DNA from: Candidatus Altimarinota bacterium
GTDB lineage: Bacteria; Patescibacteriota; Gracilibacteria; BD1-5; UBA6164
Direction: 5' to 3'
DNA: 64,000 nucleotides
NCBI GenBank assembly: GCA_027019405.1
Contig: JALUWO010000206.1
Span: 136,734-200,733 of the forward strand
Shown: positions 30,159 to 40,564 of the stretch, in pieces
How the letters are laid out: each line of letters starts with the position of its first letter
Position numbering within the stretch: the first letter of the stretch is position 1
Translations under genes and position numbers: made by a program
The notes under the pieces: model-generated
What the model was told of the DNA's origin: nothing
Databases searched by the model: none
What the model saw: only the letters and a program-made list of their open reading frames with translations

Positions 30159-30665
30159 AGTTTTTATTTTAAATTTATCTTCTTTATATATTTGTTCTAA
30201 ACAAAAATTTAAAAAATCTGTATTTTCTTGATATTTATTTTTCTCCCAGTCTTCTCTAAAATTTTCCCAATTTATTTGAACATATCATTTCTCTTTTAAC
30301 CATATATTTGTATATTTCCAAGTTGTTCTTCTATTTCAATCTACAAATGGGTGAATTATACTTATAGTTTCAATACAAAAACCTAAAATCTCAGCAAAAG
30401 TTTCTCTTTTTTTATCAAACATTTTTTTCATCAATTTTGGAACTTTATAAGCTTCTATAAATTTTACTTCTCAAGCTAAAAGAGGAATAGTTCTATATTT
30501 TCCTGCAAATTGCTCTTGATATTCTAGTGGAATAAATTCAAAGTTTAATTTTTTGAAATCTTCCTCTGATGCTTTGAAATTTTTATTGTCAACAAACAAA
30601 ACTTTAGATAATTTTTCATCTAAAGTTTTGTTTATTTTACTATAATTTATGAAATTATGTTTCAT
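30156..30665 (-). CDS. Fic/DOC family protein, 169 aa
   Basis: Fic-fold nucleotidyl (typically AMP) transferase. The active-site loop IHPFVDGNRRTTWKYTN matches H-P-F-x-D-G-N-x-R, with the catalytic His and phosphate-binding Gly-Asn (Gly as TGA). The small residue before the Arg is Arg here and the last conserved Arg is Trp, so activity is uncertain. Upstream FIPLEYQEQFAGKYRTIPLL resembles the helix before the core. No antitoxin-like inhibitory motif (S/T-x3-E/G-N) is evident. Starts 8 bases after the pilin-like gene's stop, probably cotranscribed with it. Confidence 0.82.
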
Positions 30666-30670
30666 ATATC

Positions 30671-32812
30671 TTAATCTTTTTTATAAATTTTTACATAATC
30701 AATAATTCAATCCCATTGTTGTGTTTTATAATCACTACTACCTATGTATATTGAATCTGATGATCAAGTTTTAGTGGAAAATGATTGACTTTTTTCTATT
30801 TTATTTTTATTTATTTCAAAAATATTTCAAGTTTCACTTGAATTAATATTTATTCAATTTCAAGAAATATTAATATTTCAATCTGAAAAATAAGTTACTT
30901 TATAGAATTTATTTTCATCAAATTTATTTTCATTTCAATTAAATTCTAATTGCAAAAAAGCATTATTATTATTTCAAAAATCAAATAATGTATGTGTTCA
31001 ACTATCCCTGTTCAAATCACTTCATTTTACACTCATTTCTATTGCAAATTTGTTTCATAAATTTAAGTTATTTAAATCATATTTTAAATATTCTGCAGTT
31101 CAAGTATTGTCAATTTTAAATCATTTTACATTTCATACAGTTTTACATGTAGAAGTTTTCCATTGGTTATAATTAGCAAAACCAAAATTAGAGTATCAAT
31201 ATATAGGTGAATCTTTAGTATATAATTTAAATAAACTATTATCAAAAGTATTATTTTCTCAATGTTGACTATTATAATTATAATAATGATTATTTTCTAT
31301 TTGGCTACAATCATCATATGGTGCATAAGCAATTAATTTATATCAAGATCAACTTAATTCATTTTTTACACATTCTCAATTTACATTCATTGCACAATTA
31401 GATATATTTGCATTGTCATCATTATTATCTTCAGCATCTTTTAATTTTTCTGCTACTAAATCTTTTTTTGTATAATTTTTATCAAGCTTGATTTCTTTAC
31501 TACAGTTGTATTTTACTTCTGATCCTTCTTCTCAGATAACTCTACAAAATTTTATTTTTTTGATTGATATATCATTAATACTACATCAAATATTTGTACA
31601 AGTTCATACTTGATTTCAATTTTTATCTTTGATTATATCTCATGTTTTGGCTTGTTTTATTGTAATAGTTTTTGTGCTATCAGAAGTAGTTATTTTTTCT
31701 ATTTCAGGCTTTGTGTTACTTGGTAATAATATTTCATCATTTGGAACTATTAAAGAGGCAGAAATTGCTGCTGAGAGTGAAGTAGAAGTACTTTTTATTT
31801 GTTTTTGATTTGTTACACTTCCTGATAAAGTAGGAGTTTGATTATTTATTACATCAACTTTTCATTTATCTACTTCAACAATAGTTTCTGATGAAGTAGA
31901 ATCTTTTTGAACTTTAAAAATAGTTCATCTTACTGCTGCTGTTGCATCTTGAGTAGTAATTTCAAATTCTGATCATGCAGGATTTAGCTTTGTGGCTTTT
32001 GTCCAGATTGTTCAGTTTTTTAAAGTAAGTTTTATTTTTGTTATTAGATTACTATTACTATTTGAAGGATAGTTCATTTTTGTAAGTACTAGATTTGAAT
32101 TTTTTTCTAAAGTTGATCTAGAACCATCTGAATAATATATATTTGCAAATCAATTGCTTCATACTTCAATTTTATCTCAAGCTACAAGAGTTTGATTAAG
32201 TATATTATTTGAGCTTCAATTTATAGTTACTGTCCCAGAAAATGAACCAATTTTTGCAGTCATTAATCTTTCAGTTGGATTATATGGGAAGTGAGAATCT
32301 GTTTTATCATAAAGGAATTGAGGTCAGTTATATTCTCTTATAAGTCATACTGTCTTTTCTCAAGAATAATCTCAAGTAACCATAGTTGAAGATTCATTAT
32401 CTTTTGTAGTTACTCAGGCAAATTCAAATTGTAGATTTTTTGGATCTAGAGTTTTTCAATAAGCATAAAATTGATTTGTTCTAGGATCAAGAGGTAGGTA
32501 TGCCAAATACTTTTTAGGTATTAAGTCACTTGTAACATAACCATAAACTCAAAAAGCATCATCACTTGCATCATGAGCATAACTTGAATCTTCTTTGAAA
32601 AAGTTATCATTTGATTTTGCTATAGGTAGAGTTGAATTTTCTTGTTTATAAGATAAAAAAGAATTATTCAAAGTAGCTAAATCAGATTTAACTTTTAAAT
32701 TAAATTTATTATCATCATAACTTGCTTTATAAGATAATCATACACTAGCTAGTAAAACAATTATAGAAATACTTATTATTATTTCTATAAAGGATATTGC
32801 TTTTTTGTTCAT
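30671..32812 (-). CDS. Pilin-like/FecR surface protein with LamG-like C-terminus, 713 aa
   Basis: Paralogue of 26604-28394. The N-terminus MNKKAISFIEIIISISIIVLL is a type IV pilin-like signal, followed by pseudopilin-like LPLDPRTNQFYAYGKT. The FecR signature is FEITTQDATAAVRGTIFKVQ. Beyond residue about 560 comes a segment like a laminin-G/concanavalin fold (KFAIEMSVKG, SGTHTLFDFGNNNNAFL, QQWDGIIDYVKIYKKD), often carbohydrate-binding. Several Cys pairs (NISNCAMNVNGECVKN) may form disulfides. Predicted pilus-type exported adhesin. Followed directly by fic. Confidence 0.8.
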
Positions 32813-32886
32813 AAAAGTAAAATTATTGTTTAAAGTACTTAATTATAATAATATTTTTGTGATATATTTCAAAAATAATAAGAAAA

Positions 32887-32915
32887 AATACTTTACTATT
32901 TAGTAAAGTATTTTT
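32887..32915 (-). terminator. Terminator-like hairpin between the 713-aa gene and rsmG
   Basis: Stem AATACTTTACTA / TAGTAAAGTATT with a TT loop and flanking A and T runs. Lies just downstream of rsmG on the minus strand (rsmG stop at 32925) and upstream of the pilin-like gene. Confidence 0.75.
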
Positions 32916-32924
32916 TAAATTAAT

Positions 32925-33638
32925 TTATTTTATAGGATCTTTTAATGGAATTCAAATTTTTCTTGGATATTTTTTATGTGTTGGGTGTAGTTTTTCTATA
33001 AAAACTAGAGTTCTTTTTTGTCATGCTATTTCATAATTTTTTATTTTAAAAATTTTTGCACTTAATCTAGATAAGGCTTTTTTTGCTGACTTTAATTCTT
33101 CTTTATCATCTAGTTTATATGCTATAAAAATTCATCATACTTTTAGTAAAGGAATTACAAATTCAAGTAATGTAGGGAAATATGCAGTAGCTCTACTTAC
33201 AACAAAATCAAAACTTTCTCTATATTTTGGATTTTGTCCTAATTCTTCAGCTCTAGTATTTATAGTTTTTACATTTTTTAGATTTAATTTTTTTGCAAAT
33301 TCTTCAACAGCTTTTAATTTTTTTCAAACACTATCTATTCAAGTAAAATTTATATTTGGATTTACAATAGCAAGAGGTATAAGAGGAAAACCTCAACCTG
33401 TTCACATATCAGCAACTTCTACTTCAGCTGAATCAGGAAGAGCATTTTCTTCAAAATCCATAAATGTGTTTAATATAATTGAATCAATAAAATGTTTTTC
33501 AATTATATCTTGATTTTCTCTGATTGCTGATAGGTTTATTTGTGAATTTTTTTGCTTAAATATTTCTAAAAATTTCTCAAATTTTTCAAGTTCATCTTTT
33601 TCAAGTTCTATATTGTATTTTTTGAATGTTTTTAGCAT
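32925..33638 (-). CDS. rsmG: 16S rRNA (guanine527-N7)-methyltransferase
   Basis: SAM-dependent methyltransferase that modifies G527 of 16S rRNA. 237 aa, typical. IEKHFIDSIILNTFMDF is the family's N-terminal HxxDS motif. EVADMGTGGGFPLIPLAIVNP is SAM motif I with the diagnostic GTGGGFPG-like loop (last Gly is Leu here). FDFVVSRATAYFPTLLEF and FIAYKLDD match the later catalytic stretch. Single gene, transcribed away from a repeat-bearing intergenic region. Confidence 0.93.
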
Positions 33639-33723
33639 AAAATAATTAATAATTAAAAATATATAATTAATAATTAAAGTATATATTTTTTAATGTTTTT
33701 GCAATATTTTTTTACTAATTATC

Positions 33724-33785
33724 TTCTCCTTTCAGGAGAGGGAGTAGGTGTGAGGACTAGAATAATTCATTGGTTAGGGGTGAGG
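33724..33785 (-). repeat. GC-rich palindromic element plus half copy, intergenic
   Basis: TCTCC-TTTC-AGGAGAGGGAG followed by GTGTGAGG at 33724-33756: the same element as in galE and pyrG, in reverse orientation. A second piece, GGTTAGGGGTGAGG (33772-33785), matches its left arm only. The rest of 33639-33916 is AT-rich leader for the antiporter gene with no other feature. Confidence 0.7.
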
Positions 33786-33916
33786 ATTAGAATGGTTAGA
33801 TAAATCCCAGTATTTAGTTGTTAAAATTATAACACAATTAATATTTTTTAGATTTCCTTGCATATTTAAAATAAAAATGCTAAAATAATTATAAATTTAT
33901 TAATTATAAAATCTAG

Positions 33917-35275
33917 ATGTTTGATTTTTTACATATTGCATGATTGACAATGAATGCAACTATCTCAATAATTGCTCTTTTTGCTCTTTTTACTATTTTA
34001 ATTACTGAGAAAGTGGAAAAGGCAGTTATTTCAATGTTGATTGCAGGACTGTTAGTTGTTTTACAAGCTTTTCATGATCCAAATAGTGTAGCTAGTTCTC
34101 AGGAAATTGCTGCAAAATTTATTTATCATAATACAGATATTTTTGCTTTTATTATCTGAATGATGATTATTTCTTGAATTACAAAAGATTCATGATTTTT
34201 TGATTTTTTATCATTGACAATGGTGAAAAAAGTAAAAGGACATCCTATAAAATTATTTTTTATATTATCTTACTTAGCTTTTTTTCTAACTATTTTTATA
34301 AGTAATATCCCTTCAATAATAATACTTGCTCCAATTGTTGTTTTGGTTACAAAAAAGTTAAAATTAAACCCAGTTGTATATATTATTTGAATAATAACCT
34401 TTGCAAATCTAGGTTGAGCAGTTACACCTATTTCAGATCCAACAACTTTTTATCAAGCAAAAACTTTGTGATTTAGTTTTTGGCAAGTAGTAAGTAATAC
34501 TTGAGTTATAATGTTTACTGTAACTATTTCTTCAGGTTTATATTTATATCTTATTTTTAGAAAAGACTTACATACTAAACCACATATAAAAAAAATAATG
34601 AAGTTAAATCCAAAAGATTATATAGAAGATAAAAAAGAAGCTATAATTTCAGTTAGTATTTTATTAATTGTTATTTTTATTATATTATTTAAGGATTTAA
34701 TTCATCATTATATTAATTTAAAACTTGAAAATGGGACTATTACTTTAATATTTGCTTTTATACTTATTGCTGTTACTAAAAATAATGTATCAAAAGTCCT
34801 TAAAAAGAAAGTTGATTTTGCTACTTTATTCTTCTTTGCTGGTTTGTTTGTAGTAGTTTGAGCATTGGAATATAATTGAGTTATAGAAAAATTGGCAGAG
34901 TGATTAGTTGATATTACAAATTGAAGCTCAAATTTACTGCTTATGATGCTTACAATGTGATCTGCTATATTATCTGTATTTATTGATAATGTTCCATATA
35001 ATATTGCTATGGTATCTACTCTTGAAAGTTTTAAAACAAATTCAGTAGTAGTTGGTTCAGCTTGGTATGCTCTTGCATGGTGACTTAATTCTTGTACATC
35101 AATAGGATGAGCAGGTTCTCCAATAGGTTCAGCTTGTAATGTAATTGCACTTTGACAAGCAGAAAAAAAAGGAATGGTTATCAACTTTTTAAAATATTTG
35201 ATGATTTGAGTTCCTTTAGTTTTGATAAATTCAGCTATAGCTTATAGTATTTTGTATTTTAGGTATTTATTTTAA
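33917..35275 (+). CDS. nhaD: NhaD/ArsB-type ion transporter
   Basis: Sodium:proton antiporter-like member of the ion-transporter superfamily; 452 aa with about 11-12 hydrophobic segments. Family-like points are FISNIPSIIILAPIVVLV, FANLGGAVTPISDPTTFYQA and, in the second half, FIDNVPYNIAMVST and SIGGAGSPIGSACNVIALGQ. This repeated N-x-P and G-G-x-x-(T/S)-P-I-(S/G) plan is seen in NhaD. Many membrane Gly are TGA. Predicted to export Na+ (or another ion) in exchange for H+. Single-gene unit with its own terminator. Confidence 0.88.
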
Positions 35276-35297
35276 TATAGTATATAAAAAGTATATA

Positions 35298-35327
35298 AAC
35301 TAACTTGCAATAAGTTAGTTTTTTTAT
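35298..35327 (+). terminator. Terminator after nhaD
   Basis: Stem AACTAACTT / AAGTTAGTT, loop GCAAT, then TTTTT. Confidence 0.85.
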
Positions 35328-35362
35328 AAAATGAAAAAGAAATATGCTTTTAGTTAGAATAT

Positions 35363-35749
35363 ATGAAAAAAGATTTTGATGCTTGGAATAAGTTTAAAAA
35401 AATAATTGATAATAAAGATAGTTTATCATATTTTAGAGAATGACAAGTATGGTTTATTTCTATGTGAGTTAATATTTGATTTGAACAAAATTGAAAAAAT
35501 ACTAATTTTAGTAGACCTGTTTTAGTTATAAAAAAATTTAATAAAAATATTTTTTTATGAGTATCTTTAACAACAAGGAAAAAGAAATCAGATTATATTT
35601 TTCAAATTTGAAAAATTAATAATAAAGAAAATTATATTATATTGAGTCAAATTAGATTATATAGTTCAAAGAGGTTATTATCACATATTTGATGAGTAAG
35701 TAAGGATTTAAATAAATATATAAAAGAAAAAATAACTAAACTTTTATAA
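35363..35749 (+). CDS. PemK/MazF-like protein, 128 aa
   Basis: Resembles the MazF/PemK ribonuclease toxin family: VWFISMGVNIGFEQNGK is the start of the SH3-like barrel, FSRPVLVIKKFN the R-P-V/A-V-V strand, LGVSLTTRKKKSDYIFQI the next strands, and ILSQIRLYSSKRLLSHIG the Q-x-R-x-x-S/D block around the active site. Gly as TGA. No antitoxin gene precedes it, although toxin genes usually have one. It may therefore be an orphan or a diverged housekeeping relative. A palindromic terminator overlaps its end. Confidence 0.75.
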
Positions 35750-35768
35750 AAGTTTAGTTATTAGTTTT
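35731..35768 (+). terminator. Palindromic terminator at the end of the MazF-like gene
   Basis: Perfect inverted repeat AATAACTAAACTTTTA / TAAAAGTTTAGTTATT (35731-35762), followed by AGTTTTTA. Confidence 0.7.
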
Positions 35769-35770
35769 TA

Positions 35771-35822
35771 TCCCTCTAATGAGGGGAGCTACTAAGAGCC
35801 ATTAAAGCTTATTACTAAGCTT
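35771..35822. repeat. GC-rich palindromic repeat, intergenic before recG
   Basis: CCCTC-TAAT-GAGGG core (35772-35785) with GAGCTACTAAGAGCC next to it, a short relative of the other GC-rich elements. Beside it an AAGCTTA/TAAGCTT hairpin. The remaining bases to 35882 are AT-rich recG leader. Confidence 0.55.
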
Positions 35823-35882
35823 ATGTTATAATTATATAAAAAATATTATTAAAAGTCAAATTTTACTTTTTATTTTTAAGAG

Positions 35883-38333
35883 ATGCTTCCAATAAAACTT
35901 ACAAAAACACTTTTAAAAACTACTGATAAATATATTCAAGCATTAGAGAAAGTTTGAATAACTACAGTAGGTGATTTTTTGATGCATTTTCCTAGAGATT
36001 TTGATGATAGAACACAGGTGTTAGATAATTTTTCTTTGATAAATATAAAAGAAAAAAATACTATACTTGTAACTTTAATCTCAATAAATAATCAAAAAAC
36101 AGCAAATAATAAGATTTTAACAAAAGCAGTATTGGAAGATAAAAACTGATTTTTAAGTGAATCTGTCTGGTTTAATAGAAAGTATTTATCAAGTCAATTA
36201 AATGCTTATGTCTGAAAAAAAATACTTGTTTCTTGAAAAGTAAAATATGCTTTTTGAAAAGTAACTTTTCAATCTCCTGAAATAGAAACTAATTTATCTA
36301 AAGTTTGATGAGAAATAGTTCCAATTTATCCAGAATTGAATTATATTCCAAGTAAATGGATAGCCTCAAAAATGGAATTATTAAAATCATATTTTAAAGA
36401 AATTCCAGAAGTACTTCCAGAAAAAATTATAAAGAAATACAATTTTATTTCTAGAAAAGAGGCTTTTTATAAACTGCATTTTCCTAAAAATAAAAATGAT
36501 ATAGAAGTTGCTAAACATAGGTTATGATATGAAGAATTGTTTGAGATAAATTATAAAACTTTAAGTATAAAATATAAATGATTTAAACAATCAGAAGGGA
36601 AATCTATTTGAATTAAATTAAATCCTGATTTAGTAAAAGAAATTTTATCAAAACTTGATTTTGAACTTACTGATAAACAAAAAATAGTTCTTTTTCAGAT
36701 TTTAAAAGATATGGAGAAAAATCATGCAATGGCTAGACTTTTAGAGTGAGATGTAGGAACATGAAAGACTATAGTTGCTTTGATTGCAGGGATACATGTG
36801 GTAAAGTCTAAAAATACCCCCCTATCCCCAGCCCTTTTCCCCCAAGGGAGAAAGGGAGAAGAAAGTAATTTGGAAAATTCATCATTTGTAGAAAATAAAA
36901 GAAATTATATTATAGATTTAGCAAGAAAAATGAGAAAAGAGCCTACAAATACTGAAGAAATTATGTGGAATATTTTAAGAAGAAAACAATTAAATTGAAT
37001 AAAATTTAGAAGACAGCATCCATTTTGAAGGTATATTGCAGATTTTTATTCTGATGAATTAAAAATAGTTATTGAATTAGATTGAAAAATTCATGAAAAT
37101 CAGATTGAATATGATAAAATAAGAAATGAAATTATTTCAAAATATTGAATAAAAATTTTGAGAATAAAAAATGAAGAAATTTTAGAAAATATAGAAAAAG
37201 TCATAGAAAAAATTCTTTCTCCTTTGGGGGAAAAGATGCCTGAAAGGCAGATAGGGGGTTATAAAACTCTTCAAGTAGCTTTTATGGCTCCTACTGAAAT
37301 ACTTGCTAGGCAACATTTTGAAGGGAGTCAGGATTTACTTATGCAATTTTGAATTAGATCAGCTTTGTTAGTATGAAGTACCACAAAAAAACAAAAATAT
37401 TTAGTTAAAATTGATTTGAAAAATTGAAACATAGATATGATTTTTGGAACACATGCTCTAGTTCAAGAAGATGTTATTTTTAATAATTTAGGATTTGTTA
37501 TAATTGATGAGCAACATAGATTTTGAGTAAAACAAAGAGAGGTTTTAGAAAGTTGACTTGGAAATAGAAGTTGAATAATTCCTCATAGTTTAAATATGAC
37601 AGCTACCCCTATTCCTAGGACTCTTGCTTTAACTTTATATTGAGATCAAGATTTATCAATTATAAATCAATATCCAAAATGAAGAAAAGAAATTTTTACA
37701 AAAGTAGTAAAAAATGAAAATGAGAGATTACAAGTGGAGCAGTTTATAAAATCAGAACTTGAAAAATGAAGACAAGTTTTTTGGATTTCTCCACTTGTTG
37801 AAGAATCTGAGAAAATAGATTTAGCAAATGCTATAAATACTTTTGAAACTCTAGAAGAAATATTTTTTCCTTATAAAGTAGGATTATTGCATTGAAAGAT
37901 GTCAGCAAAAGAAAAAGAAGCTACAATGAGAGATTTTGCAGAGAATAAAATTCAAATTTTATCAAGTACTTCTGTTGTTGAAGTATGAGTAAATGTACCA
38001 AATGCTACAATTATGTGTATTGAGTGAGCTGAAAGATTTGGTTTATCTCAATTACATCAGTTTAGATGAAGAGTTTGAAGATGAAAATATCAAAGTTATT
38101 GTTATTTATTTCCTACAAATTCTAAATCAACTGATAGATTAAAAGCAATGGAAAGAACAAATAATTGATTTGAATTAGCAGAAATTGATTTAGAACTTAG
38201 GTGACCAGGTGAAGTTTACTGAGTAAAACAATCTTGAGTTCCTGATTTGAAAGTAGCTGATTTAAAAGATTTAGAATTAATTAGTCAAATAAGGGAGGAT
38301 ATAGAAGAACTTTTTAACAAAAAAGAAAAATAA
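35883..38333 (+). CDS. recG: ATP-dependent DNA helicase RecG with an inserted DUF559 domain, 816 aa
   Basis: Replication-fork remodelling helicase. N-terminal wedge/OB region (residues 1-240), then Walker A GDVGTGKT at 289-296 (Gly by TGA), [12 protein letters not shown] near 467, DEQHRFG at 542-548, and C-terminal motifs [17 protein letters not shown] and [17 protein letters not shown]. Relatives are about 670-700 aa. The surplus is one block, residues about 311-459, between Walker A and motif Ia: a full DUF559 nuclease-like domain flanked by GC-rich repeats. Removing it restores [17 protein letters not shown], a normal RecG junction. Frame is intact across the insert, so the helicase may still work. 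Confidence 0.96.
36816..36860 (+). repeat. Left GC-rich repeat of the recG insertion
   Basis: C-rich run, then CCCTTTTCCCCCAAGGGAGA and AAGGG; encodes [15 protein letters not shown]. Same 'SP-PSP-GE' peptide character as the galE and pyrG inserts. Confidence 0.7.
37211..37260 (+). repeat. Right GC-rich repeat of the recG insertion
   Basis: TCTCCTTTGGGGGAAAAGATG, a GCCTGAAAGGC mini-hairpin and GATAGGGGG. Encodes [15 protein letters not shown]. Confidence 0.7.
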
Positions 38334-38357
38334 TCTTTGGTTATTTTTCTTTTTTTT
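38325..38357 (+). terminator. Terminator after recG
   Basis: Stem GAAAAATAA / TTATTTTTC overlapping the recG stop, then a T8 run. Confidence 0.75.
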
Positions 38358-38396
38358 ATATACTTTATTATATGTATTTTTAGTAAAAATTTTTTT

Positions 38397-39425
38397 ATGA
38401 ATTTATTACAAATATTTCTTGTATTATCAGGTGTTATAATATTGATACTTACTGTTGATATAGCAAAAAAACAGAAATTTAATGCTTTGCATTTTTTTGT
38501 TTTTTTTACAATGTGAATTTGAATGCTTGTATTTACATTTTTTCCAAATGCATTAAATAATTTTTGAAGATTTTTTGGTTTACAAAGATGAGCAGATTTA
38601 CTAGTTTATTCTTCTATAGTATTTTTAATTTATTTTGTACTCTTATTGTTATCAAAACATGTAGAAAATAAAGACTCAATAACAGAATTAATTAGAGAGA
38701 TAGCAATTGATAATAGTTCTAAGAAAATTATAGAAGGTAGGGAAGTTTTTGTAATTCCTTGCTATAATGAATGAACAGTTATAGAAGAAACTATTAATAA
38801 TATTTTGAGACATTGATATAAAAATATTGTAGTTGTAAATGATTGAAGTAAAGATAAAAGTAGAAAGATTCTAGAAAAAATGTGAGATAAAATTATTTTA
38901 CTTAATCATTTAAAAAATAGATGACAATGAGCTTCTCTTGAAACTTGATTTGAATATCTTAGAAGGTATTGAAATATGGATTATGTTATTACTTTTGATG
39001 CAGATTGACAACATGATTTGGATGATTTAAAAAAATTTTATAAGATTTTAGATAATAATAAAGATATAGATATAGTTTTTGGTTCTAGATTTGTAAAGAA
39101 AACAAAGTCAAATATACCATTTTCAAGAAGAGTTATTTTAAAATTGGCTATTCTATTTACCTTTTTTCTTAGTCAAATAAAAATGACAGATGCTCATAAT
39201 TGATATAGAGTATTTAGAAGAAAACTTTTAAAAAAGATAAAAATAACAATTGATTGAATGGGGCATGCATCAGAAATAGTTGATATAATTGCTCAAAATA
39301 AGATAAAATTTATGGAAGTTCCTGTTAATATAAAATATACTGAATATAGTATGGCAAAATGACAAAGTTCAGGAAATGCTATAAATATAGCACTTAGGTT
39401 TATATGGAATAAATTTTTTAGATAA
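38397..39425 (+). CDS. DUF2304-GT2 fusion: membrane-linked glycosyltransferase, 342 aa
   Basis: The N-terminal roughly 90 residues hold three hydrophobic helices in the DUF2304 arrangement, often adjacent to or fused with dolichyl-phosphate-mannose-synthase-like enzymes. From about residue 120 a GT2 domain follows: VFVIPCYNEGTVIEETINNI, VVVNDGSKDKSRKILEKM, NRGQGASLETGFEYL, and VITFDADGQHDLDDL with the DAD metal motif. Then come FGSRFVKKTKS and DAHNGYRVF. Probably transfers a sugar from a nucleotide donor to a polyprenyl phosphate on the inner membrane face. Upstream of galE by 14 bp. Confidence 0.88.
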
Positions 39426-39439
39426 TAAATTATAAATAA

Positions 39440-40561
39440 ATGAAAAAAACAATTTTAATTACAGGTTGAACTGGTTATATAGGTTCTCATTGAGTAGTAG
39501 CTTTTGAACAAGCTTGATATAAAACTGTAATAGTTGATAACTTAGTAAATTCTAGTTTAAAAAGTTTAGACTGAATAGAAAAAATTTTGTGATATAAACC
39601 TGATTTTTATAATGTTGATTTAAGAACCTCACTCCAACCTTCTCCTTTGGAGGAGAGGGGTCAAGTAGAAAAAATTAATTATATTGATTGAAAAGAAGTT
39701 AAGTGAAATTTTAGTTTAGAAGAAGTTTTTAAAAAATATGGTTTTGATTGAGTTATTCATTTTGCTTGATTGAAAGCTGTTTGAGAAAGTTGTGAAAAAC
39801 CACTTGAATATTTTGATAATAATATAGTTTGAACTATTAAACTTTTTGAAGTTATGGAAAAGTTTTGAGTAAAAAATATTATTTTTTCTAGTAGTGCTAC
39901 AGTTTATGATAGTAGAGTTTATGAAGATAAAAATTTTTCTTGAGCAGTAGAAACTGATTTAACTTGAAATACAACAAATCCTTATGGAACTACTAAATTT
40001 ATAACAGAACAAATTTTAAGAGATTTATCTAGTTTTTCAGGTTTTAGAGTTGCAAATTTAAGATATTTTAATCCTATTTGAGCTCATGAAAGTTGAGTTA
40101 TTTGAGAAGATCCAGCATGAATTCCAAATAATTTGTTGCCATATATTATGAAAGTAGCAACTTGAGAATTAGAAAAATTAAAAGTTTTTTGATGAGATTA
40201 TCCTACAATTGATTGAACATGAGTCAGAGATTATATTGATGTAGTAGATTTAATAGAAGGACACCTGAAGTCTTATGAGAAGATAACCTCACCCCAACCC
40301 TCTCCCTTGGGGGAGAGGGAGCAAGGACAATTTGAAGTTTATAATTTGTGAGTAGGTAGGGGAATTTCAGTGTTGGAGATGGTGGAAGTTGCTAGAAAAG
40401 TAACTTGAAAAGAAATTTCTTATGAGATTGTAGAAAGAAGATCTTGAGATTTAGCAGAAGTTTATTGTAATCCAAATAAAGCTAAAAAAGAATTAAATTG
40501 GGAAGCTAAAATAAGTTTGGAAGATAGTTTGAAAAATAGTTGGAAGTTTTATAATAAGTAA
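39440..40561 (+). CDS. galE: UDP-glucose 4-epimerase with two palindromic-element inserts
   Basis: Interconverts UDP-glucose and UDP-galactose (or the N-acetyl forms). TGGTGYIGSHG is the NAD loop, IIFSSSATVY the catalytic Ser strand, NPYGTTKFITEQ the Tyr-x3-Lys pair, RYFNPIGAHES and GVRDYIDVVDLIEGHL the family motifs. 373 aa against about 335: the surplus is two peptides from GC-rich inserts, residues about 63-76 (TSLQPSPLEERGQ) and 283-296 (TSPQPSPLGEREQG). Both sit in surface-loop positions and leave the frame intact. Supplies sugars to the neighbouring glycosyltransferases. Confidence 0.95.
39627..39667 (+). repeat. GC-rich palindromic element, first copy in galE
   Basis: CCTCACTCCAACC then TTCTCC-TTT-GGAGGAGAGG and GGTCAAG. 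Same orientation and order as the copy at 40287. Confidence 0.85.
40287..40326 (+). repeat. GC-rich palindromic element, second copy in galE
   Basis: CCTCACCCCAA then CCCTCTCCC-TTG-GGGGAGAGGG and AGCAAGG. It is the most regular copy and can serve as the reference for the family. Confidence 0.9.
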
Positions 40562-40564
40562 TTT

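Larger units (their letters stand above)
36816..37260 (+). mobile_element. DUF559 nuclease element inserted in recG
   Basis: About 445 bp. The left end ACCCCCCTATC (36816-36826) and right end GATAGGGGGTT (37250-37260) form a terminal inverted repeat. Inner palindromes are CCTTTTCCCCCAAGGG-AGAAAGG and TCTCCTTTGGGGGAAAAG. Between them (36894-37200) the frame encodes [57 protein letters not shown] and [19 protein letters not shown], the DUF559 (Vsr-related PD-(D/E)xK) pattern with candidate catalytic D, E and K/H residues. Inserted in frame. No intein ends (Cys/Ser start, His-Asn end), so not a splicing element. Confidence 0.8.

Noticed and set aside
34708..35184. 158-codon minus-strand ORF
   Set aside because: Antisense to the conserved second half of nhaD; its composition mirrors membrane-helix codons.
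35363..35749. Complete toxin-antitoxin module
   Set aside because: Only the MazF-like gene is present; the upstream space up to the nhaD terminator is too short for an antitoxin.
36816..37260. Intein in RecG
   Set aside because: No Cys/Ser at the left border and no His-Asn with Cys/Ser/Thr at the right border; flanks are palindromic repeats, not splicing blocks.
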